Assembly: GCA_050014815.1 (NCBI GenBank) | Contig: JBEKCP010000392.1 | Span: 1-6,039 of the forward strand | From: JBEKCP01 sp050014815 | Lineage (GTDB): Bacteria; Planctomycetota; Planctomycetia; Pirellulales; Thermoguttaceae | Direction: 5' to 3' | DNA: 6,039 nt | In this document: positions 1 through 6,039 of the stretch, in pieces | Layout: the number at the start of each line of letters is the position of its first letter | Position numbering within the stretch: the first letter of the stretch is position 1 | Made by a program: the position numbers and the translations under genes | The notes under the pieces: model-generated | What the model was told of the DNA's origin: nothing | The model's input: the letters and a program-made list of their open reading frames with translations, nothing else | The model's database searches: none

Positions 1-408
1 GGCCTCTTCGACGGCTTGCCTTCGTGGCTGCACTTCCTGCACACGCCGCAATTCGAGGTCCATGTCTGGGTCAAGGTGATTTGCTCCCTGACCATGGCGG
101 CGGGCACGGCCGCCGGCGGCTGGCGCATCATCCGGACCATGGGCCATCGGATAGTCCGCCTGCAGCCCATCCACGGCTTCGCCGCCGAAACGGCCGCGGC
201 CACGGTCATCCAGGTGGCCAGCCATTGGGGCATTCCGCTATCGACCACGCACGTCATCTCGGCCTCGATCCTCGGCGTGGGAGCAACCCGGCGATTGAGC
301 GCGGTGAAATGGCGCGTCGTGGGACGCATGGTCTGGGCATGGGTGATGACGCTGCCGGCCACCGCCCTCATCGGCTGCTTGCTCGAATGCTCGCTGCGGA
401 TCCTTTAG
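1..408 (+). CDS. pit: PiT-family inorganic phosphate transporter, C-terminal part (5' truncated)
   Basis: The frame is open from base 1 to a TAG at 406-408, giving 135 visible residues; the start and most of the protein lie left of the window. PiT proteins are inner-membrane, cation-coupled, low-affinity phosphate carriers made of two homologous halves, each with a signature block. The second block is visible: GTAAGGWRIIRTMG (residues 35-48), then QPIHGFAAETAAATVI (55-70), then the hallmark GIPLSTTHV (77-85) and GVGATRRLSAVKW (92-104). A final hydrophobic helix covers about 109-128 and ends in a short cytoplasmic-type tail. The end fits a normal PiT C terminus, so nothing suggests truncation at the 3' side. 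phoU follows after 25 nt on the same strand, so co-transcription is likely. The coupling ion (proton or sodium) and the metal-phosphate specificity cannot be judged from this part. Family assignment is firm; the internal TTG at 16 is not a real start. Confidence 0.94.
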   Translation, partial: GLFDGLPSWLHFLHTPQFEVHVWVKVICSLTMAAGTAAGGWRIIRTMGHRIVRLQPIHGFAAETAAATVIQVASHWGIPLSTTHVISASILGVGATRRLSAVKWRVVGRMVWAWVMTLPATALIGCLLECSLRIL

Positions 409-433
409 GATTTTCACGGGAGGACAGGTTTCC

Positions 434-1093
434 ATGTCCGTTCACTTGCATCGCCAGATCGAGCGTCTCAGACAGGACCTTCTCTCTGCGTGTGCCTTGG
501 TCGTGGACCAGGTTCACCTCTCCGTGCAAGCGCTCTTGAACCGCGACCGGGACCTGGCCAGGCGGGTGGAGCAGCAGGATCTGGAGATCGACCGTCGCGA
601 AATCGAAATCGAGGAAGAATGCCTGAGCACCCTGGCGCTCTATCAACCCGTAGCTACCCATCTGCGGCTGATCGTTTGCGCGTTGAAAGTCAACAACGAC
701 CTGGAGCGGGTCGGCGACATCGCCGTGAACATCGCGCGCAAGGCGATAAGCCTGGCCTCCCTCCCCCCGATAGCGACGCCGTTCGACCTGGTCGCGATGT
801 CGGAGAAAGCCGAAGCGATGCTCCAAGACAGCCTGGATGCGATGGTGACCGAGAACGTCAAGCTGGCCGCCAGCGTGTGTGCCAGGGACATCGAGGTCAA
901 CCGGATGAAACACGAGAACCGTGTCAAGGCGGAGGAAATGCTCCGGAAGGACCCCAGCCGCGTTGCCGCCCTGCTCAAACTGCTGGCCGTCTCCCGCAAC
1001 TTGGAACGGATGGCCGACCACGCCGTCAACATCGCCGAGGACTTGATCTATCTGATCGAGGGAAGGATCGTGCGTCACCAGCAGGTCAGCTAG
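434..1093 (+). CDS. phoU: PhoU, phosphate signalling/uptake regulator
   Basis: This is a 219-residue, all-helical cytoplasmic protein of typical PhoU length. PhoU proteins are two repeated three-helix bundles that bind metals. They act as negative regulators linking phosphate transporters to PhoR/PhoB-type signalling. Both repeats are visible: NDLERVGDIAVNIA (residues 88-101) and NLERMADHAVNIAED (189-203). Their E-R-x-x-D-x-x-x-N-I cores are exactly 100 residues apart; the acidic residues E91/D95 and E191/D195 are the expected metal ligands. The N terminus, HRQIERLRQDLL, also matches PhoU helix 1. The ATG at 434 is chosen because GGGAGGA (418-424) lies 9 nt upstream and the family N terminus begins there. 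It follows the PiT gene by 25 nt, so the pair is probably one operon. No PstSCAB or PhoR/PhoB gene is visible, so the partner here may be PiT itself. A PiT-adjacent DUF47 protein is the main alternative, but the two clear PhoU motifs favour PhoU. Confidence 0.96.
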   Translation: MSVHLHRQIERLRQDLLSACALVVDQVHLSVQALLNRDRDLARRVEQQDLEIDRREIEIEEECLSTLALYQPVATHLRLIVCALKVNNDLERVGDIAVNIARKAISLASLPPIATPFDLVAMSEKAEAMLQDSLDAMVTENVKLAASVCARDIEVNRMKHENRVKAEEMLRKDPSRVAALLKLLAVSRNLERMADHAVNIAEDLIYLIEGRIVRHQQVS

Positions 1094-1130
1094 CGAGGGC
1101 TTACCTGGCGTTCTGACGCACCGGCTCCGC

Positions 1131-2165
1131 TCACTCGCCCGGCCTGTCCGGGAGAGTTTTGCAGATGCGGAGGCCCAGGCTGGCGCTGCGGCCCCTGGGC
1201 CCGTCGAAGTAGCGGCGGGCCGACCGGCAGAACGCCGCCTGGTCGCTCCAGCAACCGCCGCGGAGCACCCGGTCCACGCCGGTTGCCGGCCCCGGCGGAT
1301 CGTCCGCCGGCGAATGCGCGTAGTACCCGCCGTCAAACCAGTCGGCGCACCACTCCCATACGTTCCCGTGCATGTCGTAGAGCCCCCAGGCATTCGGCCT
1401 CTTCCAGCCCGCGGGATGCGGCTTGTTGTCCGAATTCTTGCCATACCAGGCATATTCGCCCAGCCCCGACTCGTCGTCTCCATAGCCATAGCGCGTCGTG
1501 CTCCCTGCCCGGCAGGCATATTCCCACTGCGCCTCGGTTGGCAACCGGAACTTTCCTCCGCCGGGGTGCGGCTTCGCGTTGAGTTTGTCGAGGAACTGCT
1601 GGCAATCGTTCCAACTGACCTGCTCGACGGGGTTCTTCATGACCTCGAAGTGGCTCGGGTCGTTGCCCATGATGGCTTCCCATTGCTGCTGCGTCACCAG
1701 ATACTTGCCCAGGTAGAAGGGCTTGGTGATGCGAACCCGGTGCTGCGGCTTCTCGCTGGAATAAGCGTCCTTGTCGGACTCGGGCGAGCCCATCAGGAAC
1801 TCGCCCGCCGGGATCAGGGCCATCTCCAGCTTCACGCCGCGGCCCAGGTCCACGGTGAGTTCTCTCATCGCGCCAGCGGGTATCGGCTTTCCTTTCAACT
1901 GCCGCTCGACGAATCGCCGGTCGGCATCCGACAGCTTCCCGATGGGAAGCGTGATCTGCTTGCCGTCCTGTTTCCTGAGCCGGACTTTTCCGTCCTTGAA
2001 ATCGAGGAACTCGGCCTCGATGGTGTACGTGCCCGTCGAGTCCGTCCATGTCCGCACCTGACGGGCGGACGGTTGTGCCCCAAGGCTCGCCGAGGACGGC
2101 GACAGGACCGGCACGCACAGAGCAAGAGCCACGATAGTCCAGCGGGCAGGGCATCTTGAGATCAT
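1131..2165 (-). CDS. Secreted SHD1-domain + formylglycine-generating-enzyme-like (SUMF1) protein
   Basis: This is a 344-residue protein. Residues 1-30 look like a signal peptide: a basic start (R4, R8), a hydrophobic core IVALALCVPVL, and probable cleavage after SLGA. Residues about 38-90 resemble an SHD1 (SLA1 homology 1) domain: RTWTDSTGTYTIEAEFLDF, then GKVRLRKQDGK, then LPIGKLSDADRRFV. Residues about 111-336 form an FGE-sulfatase (C-type-lectin-like) domain: IPAGEFLMGS, HRVRITKPFYLGKYLVTQQQW, PVEQVSWNDC, RLPTEAQWEYACRAG, GLYDMHGNVWEWCADW, VLRGGCW, GLRI. True FGE uses a Cys-x4-Cys pair to oxidise sulfatase cysteines. Aligned on RGG, the second cysteine is C313, but the first position is D308, so genuine sulfatase activation is doubtful. 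A carbohydrate-binding, structural or other oxygenase-like role is possible. The ATG at 2163-2165 is preferred because an upstream TTG (2276) would read through palindromic repeats and bury the signal peptide 37 residues in. No strong Shine-Dalgarno is seen. It converges on phoU with 37 nt between stops. Confidence 0.9.
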   Translation of the reverse strand: MISRCPARWTIVALALCVPVLSPSSASLGAQPSARQVRTWTDSTGTYTIEAEFLDFKDGKVRLRKQDGKQITLPIGKLSDADRRFVERQLKGKPIPAGAMRELTVDLGRGVKLEMALIPAGEFLMGSPESDKDAYSSEKPQHRVRITKPFYLGKYLVTQQQWEAIMGNDPSHFEVMKNPVEQVSWNDCQQFLDKLNAKPHPGGGKFRLPTEAQWEYACRAGSTTRYGYGDDESGLGEYAWYGKNSDNKPHPAGWKRPNAWGLYDMHGNVWEWCADWFDGGYYAHSPADDPPGPATGVDRVLRGGCWSDQAAFCRSARRYFDGPRGRSASLGLRICKTLPDRPGE

Positions 2166-2181
2166 ATTGCACTGTTTTCCC

Positions 2182-2287
2182 GTAGGTCCCGCTTGCCGAG
2201 CGGGACTCTGCAAACCGTTTTTCCGTAGGTCCCGCTTGCCGAGCGGGACTCCGTTTCGCAGAGTCCCGCTCGGCAAGCGGGACCTAC
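2182..2287. repeat. Cluster of three 27-bp REP-like palindromic repeats (two direct, one inverted)
   Basis: Three identical 27-bp copies lie at 2182-2208 (+), 2225-2251 (+) and 2261-2287 (inverted), separated by 16 and 9 bp. Copies 1 and 3 match over 30 bp (2182-2211 and 2258-2287). Each copy is itself a stem-loop: arms GTCCCGCT and AGCGGGAC around the 5-nt loop TGCCG. In addition, copies 2 and 3 can fold on each other as a 27-bp perfect stem with a 9-nt loop. Read as protein they give a peptide containing SPARQAGP, which accounts for the false upstream extension of the FGE-like gene. The arrangement resembles REP/BIME elements; perfect identity between copies suggests recent amplification or ongoing homogenisation. 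The cluster lies 17 nt upstream of the FGE-like start, so it would be in that gene's leader if transcription starts further upstream. Confidence 0.9.
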
Positions 2288-2303
2288 TCGGAGTATGGTA
2301 CTC
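2285..2303. repeat. Alternating inverted repeat TACTC / GAGTA / TACTC
   Basis: TACTC (2285-2289), GAGTA (2291-2295) and TACTC (2299-2303) alternate with 1- and 3-nt spacers. This makes two overlapping perfect inverted repeats that abut palindromic copy 3. It could be an operator-like site or a small cruciform. On the minus strand a weak promoter for the FGE-like gene overlaps it: TTGGTC (complement of 2317-2322), a 16-nt spacer, then TACCAT (complement of 2295-2300). The match to consensus is poor, so this promoter is only a suggestion. Confidence 0.4.
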
Positions 2304-2370
2304 ATTCCGGGACCCAGACCAAACTACCCGATCGGGGCGGTGTTGCCCCCCCTGGAATGGAATCCCTTTT

Positions 2371-2388
2371 TGTTACAGACCTGTTACA
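2371..2388 (+). promoter_or_regulatory. 11-bp-period direct repeat TGTTACA, possible Pho-box-like regulator site
   Basis: TGTTACA occurs at 2371-2377 and again at 2382-2388, exactly 11 bp apart, about one helical turn. Direct repeats with 11-bp period are the architecture of PhoB/PhoP-family response-regulator boxes, and the unit resembles TTAACA- or CTGTCA-like half sites only loosely. It lies 21 nt upstream of a TATAAT, further than in the best-known Pho promoters. The phosphate genes in the same window make the idea attractive but do not prove it. Any OmpR-family regulator would fit equally well. Confidence 0.35.
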
Positions 2389-2409
2389 CCACACGGGCCC
2401 GTCTTCAAT

Positions 2410-2415
2410 TATAAT
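2410..2415 (+). promoter_or_regulatory. Perfect TATAAT -10 box, probable promoter for the TPR gene
   Basis: A perfect TATAAT lies in the only AT-rich patch upstream of the TPR gene, correctly oriented and 143 nt before its ATG. No good -35 hexamer is at the usual 16-18 nt spacing; that slot overlaps the perfect palindrome ACGGGCCCGT (2393-2402) and the end of the TGTTACA repeat. An activator-dependent promoter would explain a missing -35. Transcription starting around 2421-2424 would give a leader of about 135 nt containing the 45-nt hairpin. Confidence 0.5.
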
Positions 2416-2497
2416 GGACCCTCAGCGTCGGCCTCGGCGGAACGTTCTTGAGGCCCCGAGCGTCCAACGAGAGACTTGAAAACATGCGCATCGTGAG

Positions 2498-2542
2498 GGG
2501 GACAGTCCCATTTTCGCTTGGGCGAAAATCGGGACAGTCCCC
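2498..2542. repeat. 45-nt composite hairpin made of two GGGACAGTCCC palindromes
   Basis: Two copies of GGGACAGTCCC (2499-2509 and 2531-2541), each self-palindromic around a central A, flank an 8-bp stem ATTTTCGC (2510-2517) / GCGAAAAT (2522-2529) with loop TTGG. The whole can pair as GGGGAC-GTCCC-ATTTTCGC on the left with its complement on the right, leaving one A/A mismatch and a bulged C (2530). The form is that of a REP-like element, a family often moved by RAYT (IS200-like) transposases; none is in this window. The element ends 3 nt before the AGGAG of the TPR gene. It lacks a trailing T-run, so it is not a standard intrinsic terminator. Confidence 0.8.
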
Positions 2543-2545
2543 GCT

Positions 2546-2550
2546 AGGAG
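2546..2550 (+). promoter_or_regulatory. Ribosome binding site AGGAG of the TPR gene
   Basis: AGGAG lies 8 nt before the ATG at 2559, ideal spacing. It selects this ATG over a second in-frame ATG at 2565, which would have 14-nt spacing. It sits immediately after the 45-nt hairpin, so folding of the leader could affect its access to ribosomes. Confidence 0.8.
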
Positions 2551-2558
2551 ATCCTCCC

Positions 2559-5500
2559 ATGGCTATGCGATGGTCCCTGATGGTCTTTCTGACGGCGGCG
2601 GTTCTGGCTGCCGCGGTTTCGCCCACGGCGGCCCAGGTCGATGCCCAGGCGGCATACCAGCAGGCGAAGGCGGCCTACCAGGCCGCCCGGTTCGCCGAGG
2701 CCCGAGACCTGGCCACTAAGGCGACGGAGACCGACCCGAAGAATCCGGAGGTCTTCCTCCTGCTGGGCAAGGCCCTTTACCAGCTCGGCGAGTTGGACGA
2801 CGCCCTGGCAGCATGGAAGCGGACGCTCGCCCTGGCCCCGCAGGAACCCTTTGCCGCGAAAATGCTCGAAGTGCTCCAGGCCCGGCGGGCTGACACCCAG
2901 ACGCGGATCAAGCTCGTCGAGGTACTGGTGGCCGAGAGGCTCTTCCCCGCCGCATCGCAGCAGTGCCGCACCCTGCTGGAGGACAAGGCGGTAAGCAGCG
3001 CCCAGCGGGCCGCCGTCCTCACGCTCCAGGCCGAGGTGGCCGTCCGCACCGCCCAGCCGGCCGAGGCCCAGAAAATCCTCCGCGAAGTGCTCGCGCTCTA
3101 TCCCAAAGAGGCCGACCCGATCCAGACGAAACTGCTGTTGGGCCAGGCCAAGGTCTACGCCGGCGGCCCCGGCACGGCCGACGGTCTGCTCCTGTTGAAG
3201 GAAGTCGCCGGGCAAGGCGACACGTTGGCGGCGGCCACGGCCCAATGGGAATTAGTCGGCTTCGAGCTCACCAAAGGCGTTGGCCAGGCCCGCACCGCCG
3301 CGTATGCCAAATGGGTGGCCGACCATCCGAAGTTTCCGCGGATCGACGAGGCCTGCGGGCAATTGATCACCGCTTATCTGACGCTGACGGTGCAGGGTGA
3401 GCCGCCGGTGGCCGAGTCGCCGCTCGGTCCGTCGGACGCCGCCGCACTGGCCGTGGCCGACGAGTTGATCCGCCGGAGCGTGCGGGCGGAGGAAGTGGCC
3501 GGGCTGGTCGAGCGGTTCAGGAAGCATTTCGAGTCGCATTACGCTCAGCGGCAGGCATTTTCGGCGGCGGCCGACGGGATCGAGAGGCTATTGGCCTTGC
3601 CGCTGCCCCGGCCGTCGCGGCTGATGGCGTTGCGGGCCCTGGCGGCGGACCGAAAGGCCATCGCGCTGGCGAAGCTCGCCAAGGATGCCAAGGCCGGGCG
3701 GCTCGCCGCGGCCGATCCGGCGGCGGTCCCGAAGGAACTGGCCCAGGCCGTGGCCGCCTACGACAAGCTCCGCCGGGAAGACCCGGCGGCGCCGCCCTGG
3801 ACAGACCTCATCCAACTGGCCACCCAAGTTCGGGCCGTTGCCTCCGAAGTGCCCTCGCCCGACCGGGTTACCGCGCTCCGCGGCCCCGACGCTTGGGCAA
3901 TCGCCATTCTGATGCCTGTGCTGAAGGCGGATCCGGACGCACAGGTCGCCAAGCCGGCGATCGAGATCTGCTACAAGATCGTCGGCGAGTATCAGGCGTT
4001 GAATCAGCCGGGGGCCTGGCCGCTGGCGCTGGCGATCGACCGCGAGGTTGTTGGTGCCTTGCCGGCCGGGAGCACGTCGCTTCCGGACGTGCTGGCCCGT
4101 CACGCCGCGGTGCTGGATGCCTATGCCAGATACATGCTGGCGGAGAACGTCAAGGCCGGCCGGGACGTTGATAACGCGAAACTTTCGGATGCCCAGAAAG
4201 AAATGCTCGGTGCAATGGCGAAACTCGTTGCCCTGGATGCGGCCCGGGCGCCGGCCGTCTTGGGGCAAGTGGCCGAGCACCTCAAGGCGTGGATCCAACG
4301 GGGGCACTGGGCCGTCGCCGAGGAGGCCTACGCCGCAATCGAAATCGCCCTGCCCGCCGAGAGCCGCCGCGATGCCCAACTGGCCGTCGCACGGCTCTGG
4401 ATCGAGCAGACATTTCAGCGGGACCAGCAGTTGACGGCGGTCGGACTGACGGTGCCGCGGGAGTTGGACCCCCTGCTGAAAAAGGCCCTGCTGCGTTGCT
4501 ACGAGCTGCAGGGTGGACTGGACCTCAACAGCCCCAAGCTGCCGCAGGTCCGCGGCGTTTGGGATTCGATCGTCGCCCACTACAAGGCGCTGGAGTATGA
4601 GGACGTCGCGGAGGCGGCGATCCGGGCGAGGCCGGAAAAAGAGAAGGTGGATGCGGCCGACCAGTACGCCGAGTTCCAGGGAATCCGGCTCCAGGAGGAT
4701 CGGGCGCGGCGGGAGTTGACGCGGCTCTTGCGGCAGTACGGCGCCAGGGAAAAGATCGCCCTGACACCGGCGCTGAAGGCGGTCCTGGCGGCGTGGACCC
4801 AGTGGATCGCCGACCGGCCCACCAGCCCTTTGGCCCCGCAGGCGGTCGAGCAAGTTCTGGGCATCGGCCAGCTTTACGAGCGGCACGGGGCGGCCGACGT
4901 GGCAGCCGGCATCTACGCCGACTTCGCCAAGTTCTCCGCGGGCGTCAAGGTGCTCGCCCAGTCTTCGCCGGGCCAGCCGGGCACCGCCCAGCGGGTTGCC
5001 TACCTGGCCGCTTCCGCACTGGACCGCCAGGCGGCCAAGGTCCTTGCCCGCGCGATGGCGGACCGCAAGCCGGACGATCCGCCGCCGGCGCGGCTCAGCG
5101 ACGAATACCTGGCCGCAGTCGCCGGGTACAAGGCATTTCTGGCGGCACATCCCGACGGCGCCCTGGCGGGCGACGCCATCCGCCGGATCATGGCGGTGGC
5201 GGTCGAGTATGCCAAGATCGACGCCTGGGATGCGGCCGAGAGCGTCTACGCCGACCTCCAGCAAATGAAACTCGCCATCCGCCGCCCGGAGCGGCTGGAG
5301 TTCGCCCGGGGCGTCTGCCAATTGGGCCGGGCGATGCCGGCCCACGCCCGGGAAATCCTTGCTGCGCTCGGCTCGGCCGGTCTGGGCGGCGAGGAGGAGA
5401 AGGGCGAGGCGGAGACCGCCCTGGCCGCAGTTGCAACTTCATCGCCGGCGCGGCCCAAGGCGCCCGCCGCCGGCCCCGTCGCGGACGAGGGGCGGGTCGT

Positions 5501-6039
5501 TCTCAATGGCGAGGGGCTTCGCGTCGCGGGCGAACCCGCAAGCGGATCTCGGACCGGGGGCGGAGCGCTAGCGATTGACGGGCGGATGGCGAATCCCAGC
5601 ATCAACGCCCCCGACACCCATAGCGCCGCAGACGATCCCTTCGCGGCGCCGGCCGGCCAGCCGATGCCCCAGACCGACCAGGCGAAGCAGGACACGCAAC
5701 TCCTGGCGATGATCCAGCAGCAGGAGTCGAGCCGCTCGGCCCGGGTGGCCCAGTTGCGGGACCAGACGCGGTTTGTCGCCGTCCAGCCGGGAGCCCAGGG
5801 CCAAGTGCAGCAGGCGGCCCAAGCACAGGCCGCTCCCTCGCCTCTCTCCGAGGCCGAGCTCAGCCGGCTGGACAAGGCGATCGCCGCCGCTTACGGCATC
5901 TTCCAGGACATCCGCAAGAAGTACGCCGACACGCCTACCGCCGCCCAGGCCCGGGGCGAGATCCTGGTGATGGTCGGCTACTGGCGGGGACTGGCCGAGT
6001 GGCAGCGGTCGGCGGCCCTGGCGGTCCGGTTCCTGGGCG
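2559..6039 (+). CDS. Very large exported Ala-rich TPR-repeat protein (3' truncated)
   Basis: The frame is open without a stop from the ATG at 2559 to the window edge, at least 1160 codons. Residues 1-25 form a signal peptide (M-A-M-R-W start, hydrophobic LMVFLTAAVLAAAV, probable cleavage after SPTAA), so the protein should be exported. Residues about 27-96 hold two clear tetratricopeptide repeats: AYQAARFAEARDLATKATETDP, shown here only in part as ARFAEARDLA, then LLLGKALYQLGELDDALAAW. Further TPR-like helix pairs occur near residues 150-215, 738-790, 847-907 and 1111-1160, the last with a BamD/YbgF-like look (FQDIRKKYADTPTAAQARGE). Residues about 940-1100 are a Gly/Pro/Ala/Gln-rich, probably disordered linker. 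No catalytic domain or membrane helix is seen after the signal. TPR scaffolds mediate protein-protein contacts, so an envelope or periplasmic assembly role is plausible but unproven. Codons are strongly GC-ending throughout, supporting this frame over antisense frames. Confidence 0.87.
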   Translation, partial: MAMRWSLMVFLTAAVLAAAVSPTAAQVDAQAAYQQAKAAYQAARFAEARDLATKATETDPKNPEVFLLLGKALYQLGELDDALAAWKRTLALAPQEPFAAKMLEVLQARRADTQTRIKLVEVLVAERLFPAASQQCRTLLEDKAVSSAQRAAVLTLQAEVAVRTAQPAEAQKILREVLALYPKEADPIQTKLLLGQAKVYAGGPGTADGLLLLKEVAGQGDTLAAATAQWELVGFELTKGVGQARTAAYAKWVADHPKFPRIDEACGQLITAYLTLTVQGEPPVAESPLGPSDAAALAVADELIRRSVRAEEVAGLVERFRKHFESHYAQRQAFSAAADGIERLLALPLPRPSRLMALRALAADRKAIALAKLAKDAKAGRLAAADPAAVPKELAQAVAAYDKLRREDPAAPPWTDLIQLATQVRAVASEVPSPDRVTALRGPDAWAIAILMPVLKADPDAQVAKPAIEICYKIVGEYQALNQPGAWPLALAIDREVVGALPAGSTSLPDVLARHAAVLDAYARYMLAENVKAGRDVDNAKLSDAQKEMLGAMAKLVALDAARAPAVLGQVAEHLKAWIQRGHWAVAEEAYAAIEIALPAESRRDAQLAVARLWIEQTFQRDQQLTAVGLTVPRELDPLLKKALLRCYELQGGLDLNSPKLPQVRGVWDSIVAHYKALEYEDVAEAAIRARPEKEKVDAADQYAEFQGIRLQEDRARRELTRLLRQYGAREKIALTPALKAVLAAWTQWIADRPTSPLAPQAVEQVLGIGQLYERHGAADVAAGIYADFAKFSAGVKVLAQSSPGQPGTAQRVAYLAASALDRQAAKVLARAMADRKPDDPPPARLSDEYLAAVAGYKAFLAAHPDGALAGDAIRRIMAVAVEYAKIDAWDAAESVYADLQQMKLAIRRPERLEFARGVCQLGRAMPAHAREILAALGSAGLGGEEEKGEAETALAAVATSSPARPKAPAAGPVADEGRVVLNGEGLRVAGEPASGSRTGGGALAIDGRMANPSINAPDTHSAADDPFAAPAGQPMPQTDQAKQDTQLLAMIQQQESSRSARVAQLRDQTRFVAVQPGAQGQVQQAAQAQAAPSPLSEAELSRLDKAIAAAYGIFQDIRKKYADTPTAAQARGEILVMVGYWRGLAEWQRSAALAVRFLG

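Larger units (their letters stand above)
2166..2558. other. Divergent intergenic region, repeat- and hairpin-rich, no gene
   Basis: This 393-nt stretch separates the two divergent genes for exported proteins. I see no credible coding sequence; short open frames here are translated repeat DNA. From left to right it holds a three-copy palindromic repeat cluster (2182-2287), a TACTC/GAGTA alternating inverted repeat (2285-2303), a short G/C stem (2334-2338 with 2345-2349), a TGTTACA direct repeat (2371-2388), a perfect 10-bp palindrome ACGGGCCCGT (2393-2402), a TATAAT box (2410-2415), a six-bp GGCCTC/GAGGCC stem (2430-2435 with 2450-2455), and a 45-nt hairpin (2498-2542). The part from 2340 to 2420 is visibly more AT-rich than the flanking genes, as expected for a promoter. 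Confidence 0.85.

Noticed and set aside
1094..1130. Possible bidirectional terminator between phoU and the FGE-like gene
   Set aside because: Only a 4-bp GCGT/ACGC stem is present with no T-run on either strand; not enough to call.
368..1519. Minus-strand open frame (383 codons) across phoU and the end of the FGE-like gene
   Set aside because: It overlaps two well-supported genes on both strands and encodes low-complexity Arg/Gly/Ala sequence; a composition artefact.
1314..2159. Plus-strand open frame (281 codons) opposite the FGE-like gene
   Set aside because: It is complementary to a gene with strong family motifs and has no recognisable features of its own.
2166..2276. N-terminal extension of the FGE-like gene to a TTG start at 2276
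   Set aside because: The extra 37 codons are translated palindromic repeat DNA and would place the signal peptide internally.
2334..2371. GGGGC/GCCCC stem followed by a T-run as an intrinsic terminator
   Set aside because: The stem is only 5 bp and the T-run starts about 17 nt after it, too far for an intrinsic terminator; no upstream plus-strand gene needs one here.
3588..5345. Long minus-strand open frame (585 codons) antisense to the TPR gene
   Set aside because: Its peptide is Arg/Gly/Pro-rich with no recognisable domain or signal. It is the expected shadow of a GC-rich, GC-ending coding frame on the other strand, where the TPR motifs and signal peptide are clear.

Overview
The window looks like chromosome of a GC-rich planctomycete (Planctomycetota, possibly Pirellulales-like). 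This is inferred from three things. A secreted protein joins an SHD1-type domain to a formylglycine-generating-enzyme-like domain, a pairing common in that phylum. A huge exported Ala-rich TPR protein lies beside it. The intergenic region carries short palindromic repeats of a kind I associate with planctomycete genomes. No rRNA, tRNA, CRISPR array, transposase or integrase is visible.

Layout: 1-408 (+) is the C-terminal end of a PiT-family phosphate transporter, cut by the left edge. 434-1093 (+) is phoU, 25 nt downstream with a good ribosome binding site, so the two very probably form a phosphate-uptake and phosphate-signalling operon. 1131-2165 (-) is a secreted SHD1 + FGE/SUMF1-like protein converging on phoU, with only 37 nt between the stops. 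2166-2558 is a 393-nt divergent intergenic region. It holds three copies of a 27-bp palindromic repeat, a small alternating inverted repeat, an 11-bp-period direct repeat upstream of a TATAAT box, and a 45-nt hairpin ending 3 nt before a Shine-Dalgarno sequence. 2559-6039 (+) is an open frame of at least 1160 codons for an exported TPR-rich protein that runs off the right edge.

PiT and PhoU plausibly work together: PiT imports phosphate, and PhoU-type proteins restrain uptake or signal phosphate sufficiency. The other two genes are divergently transcribed, and both products appear to be exported. Nothing in the sequence ties them firmly to phosphate, although the 11-bp-period repeat before the TPR gene resembles a Pho-type box in architecture.

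I do not see a convincing new multi-gene system. The most interesting part is the repeat-rich 2166-2558 region, where two different REP-like palindromic families sit in the leaders of two divergent genes for exported proteins.
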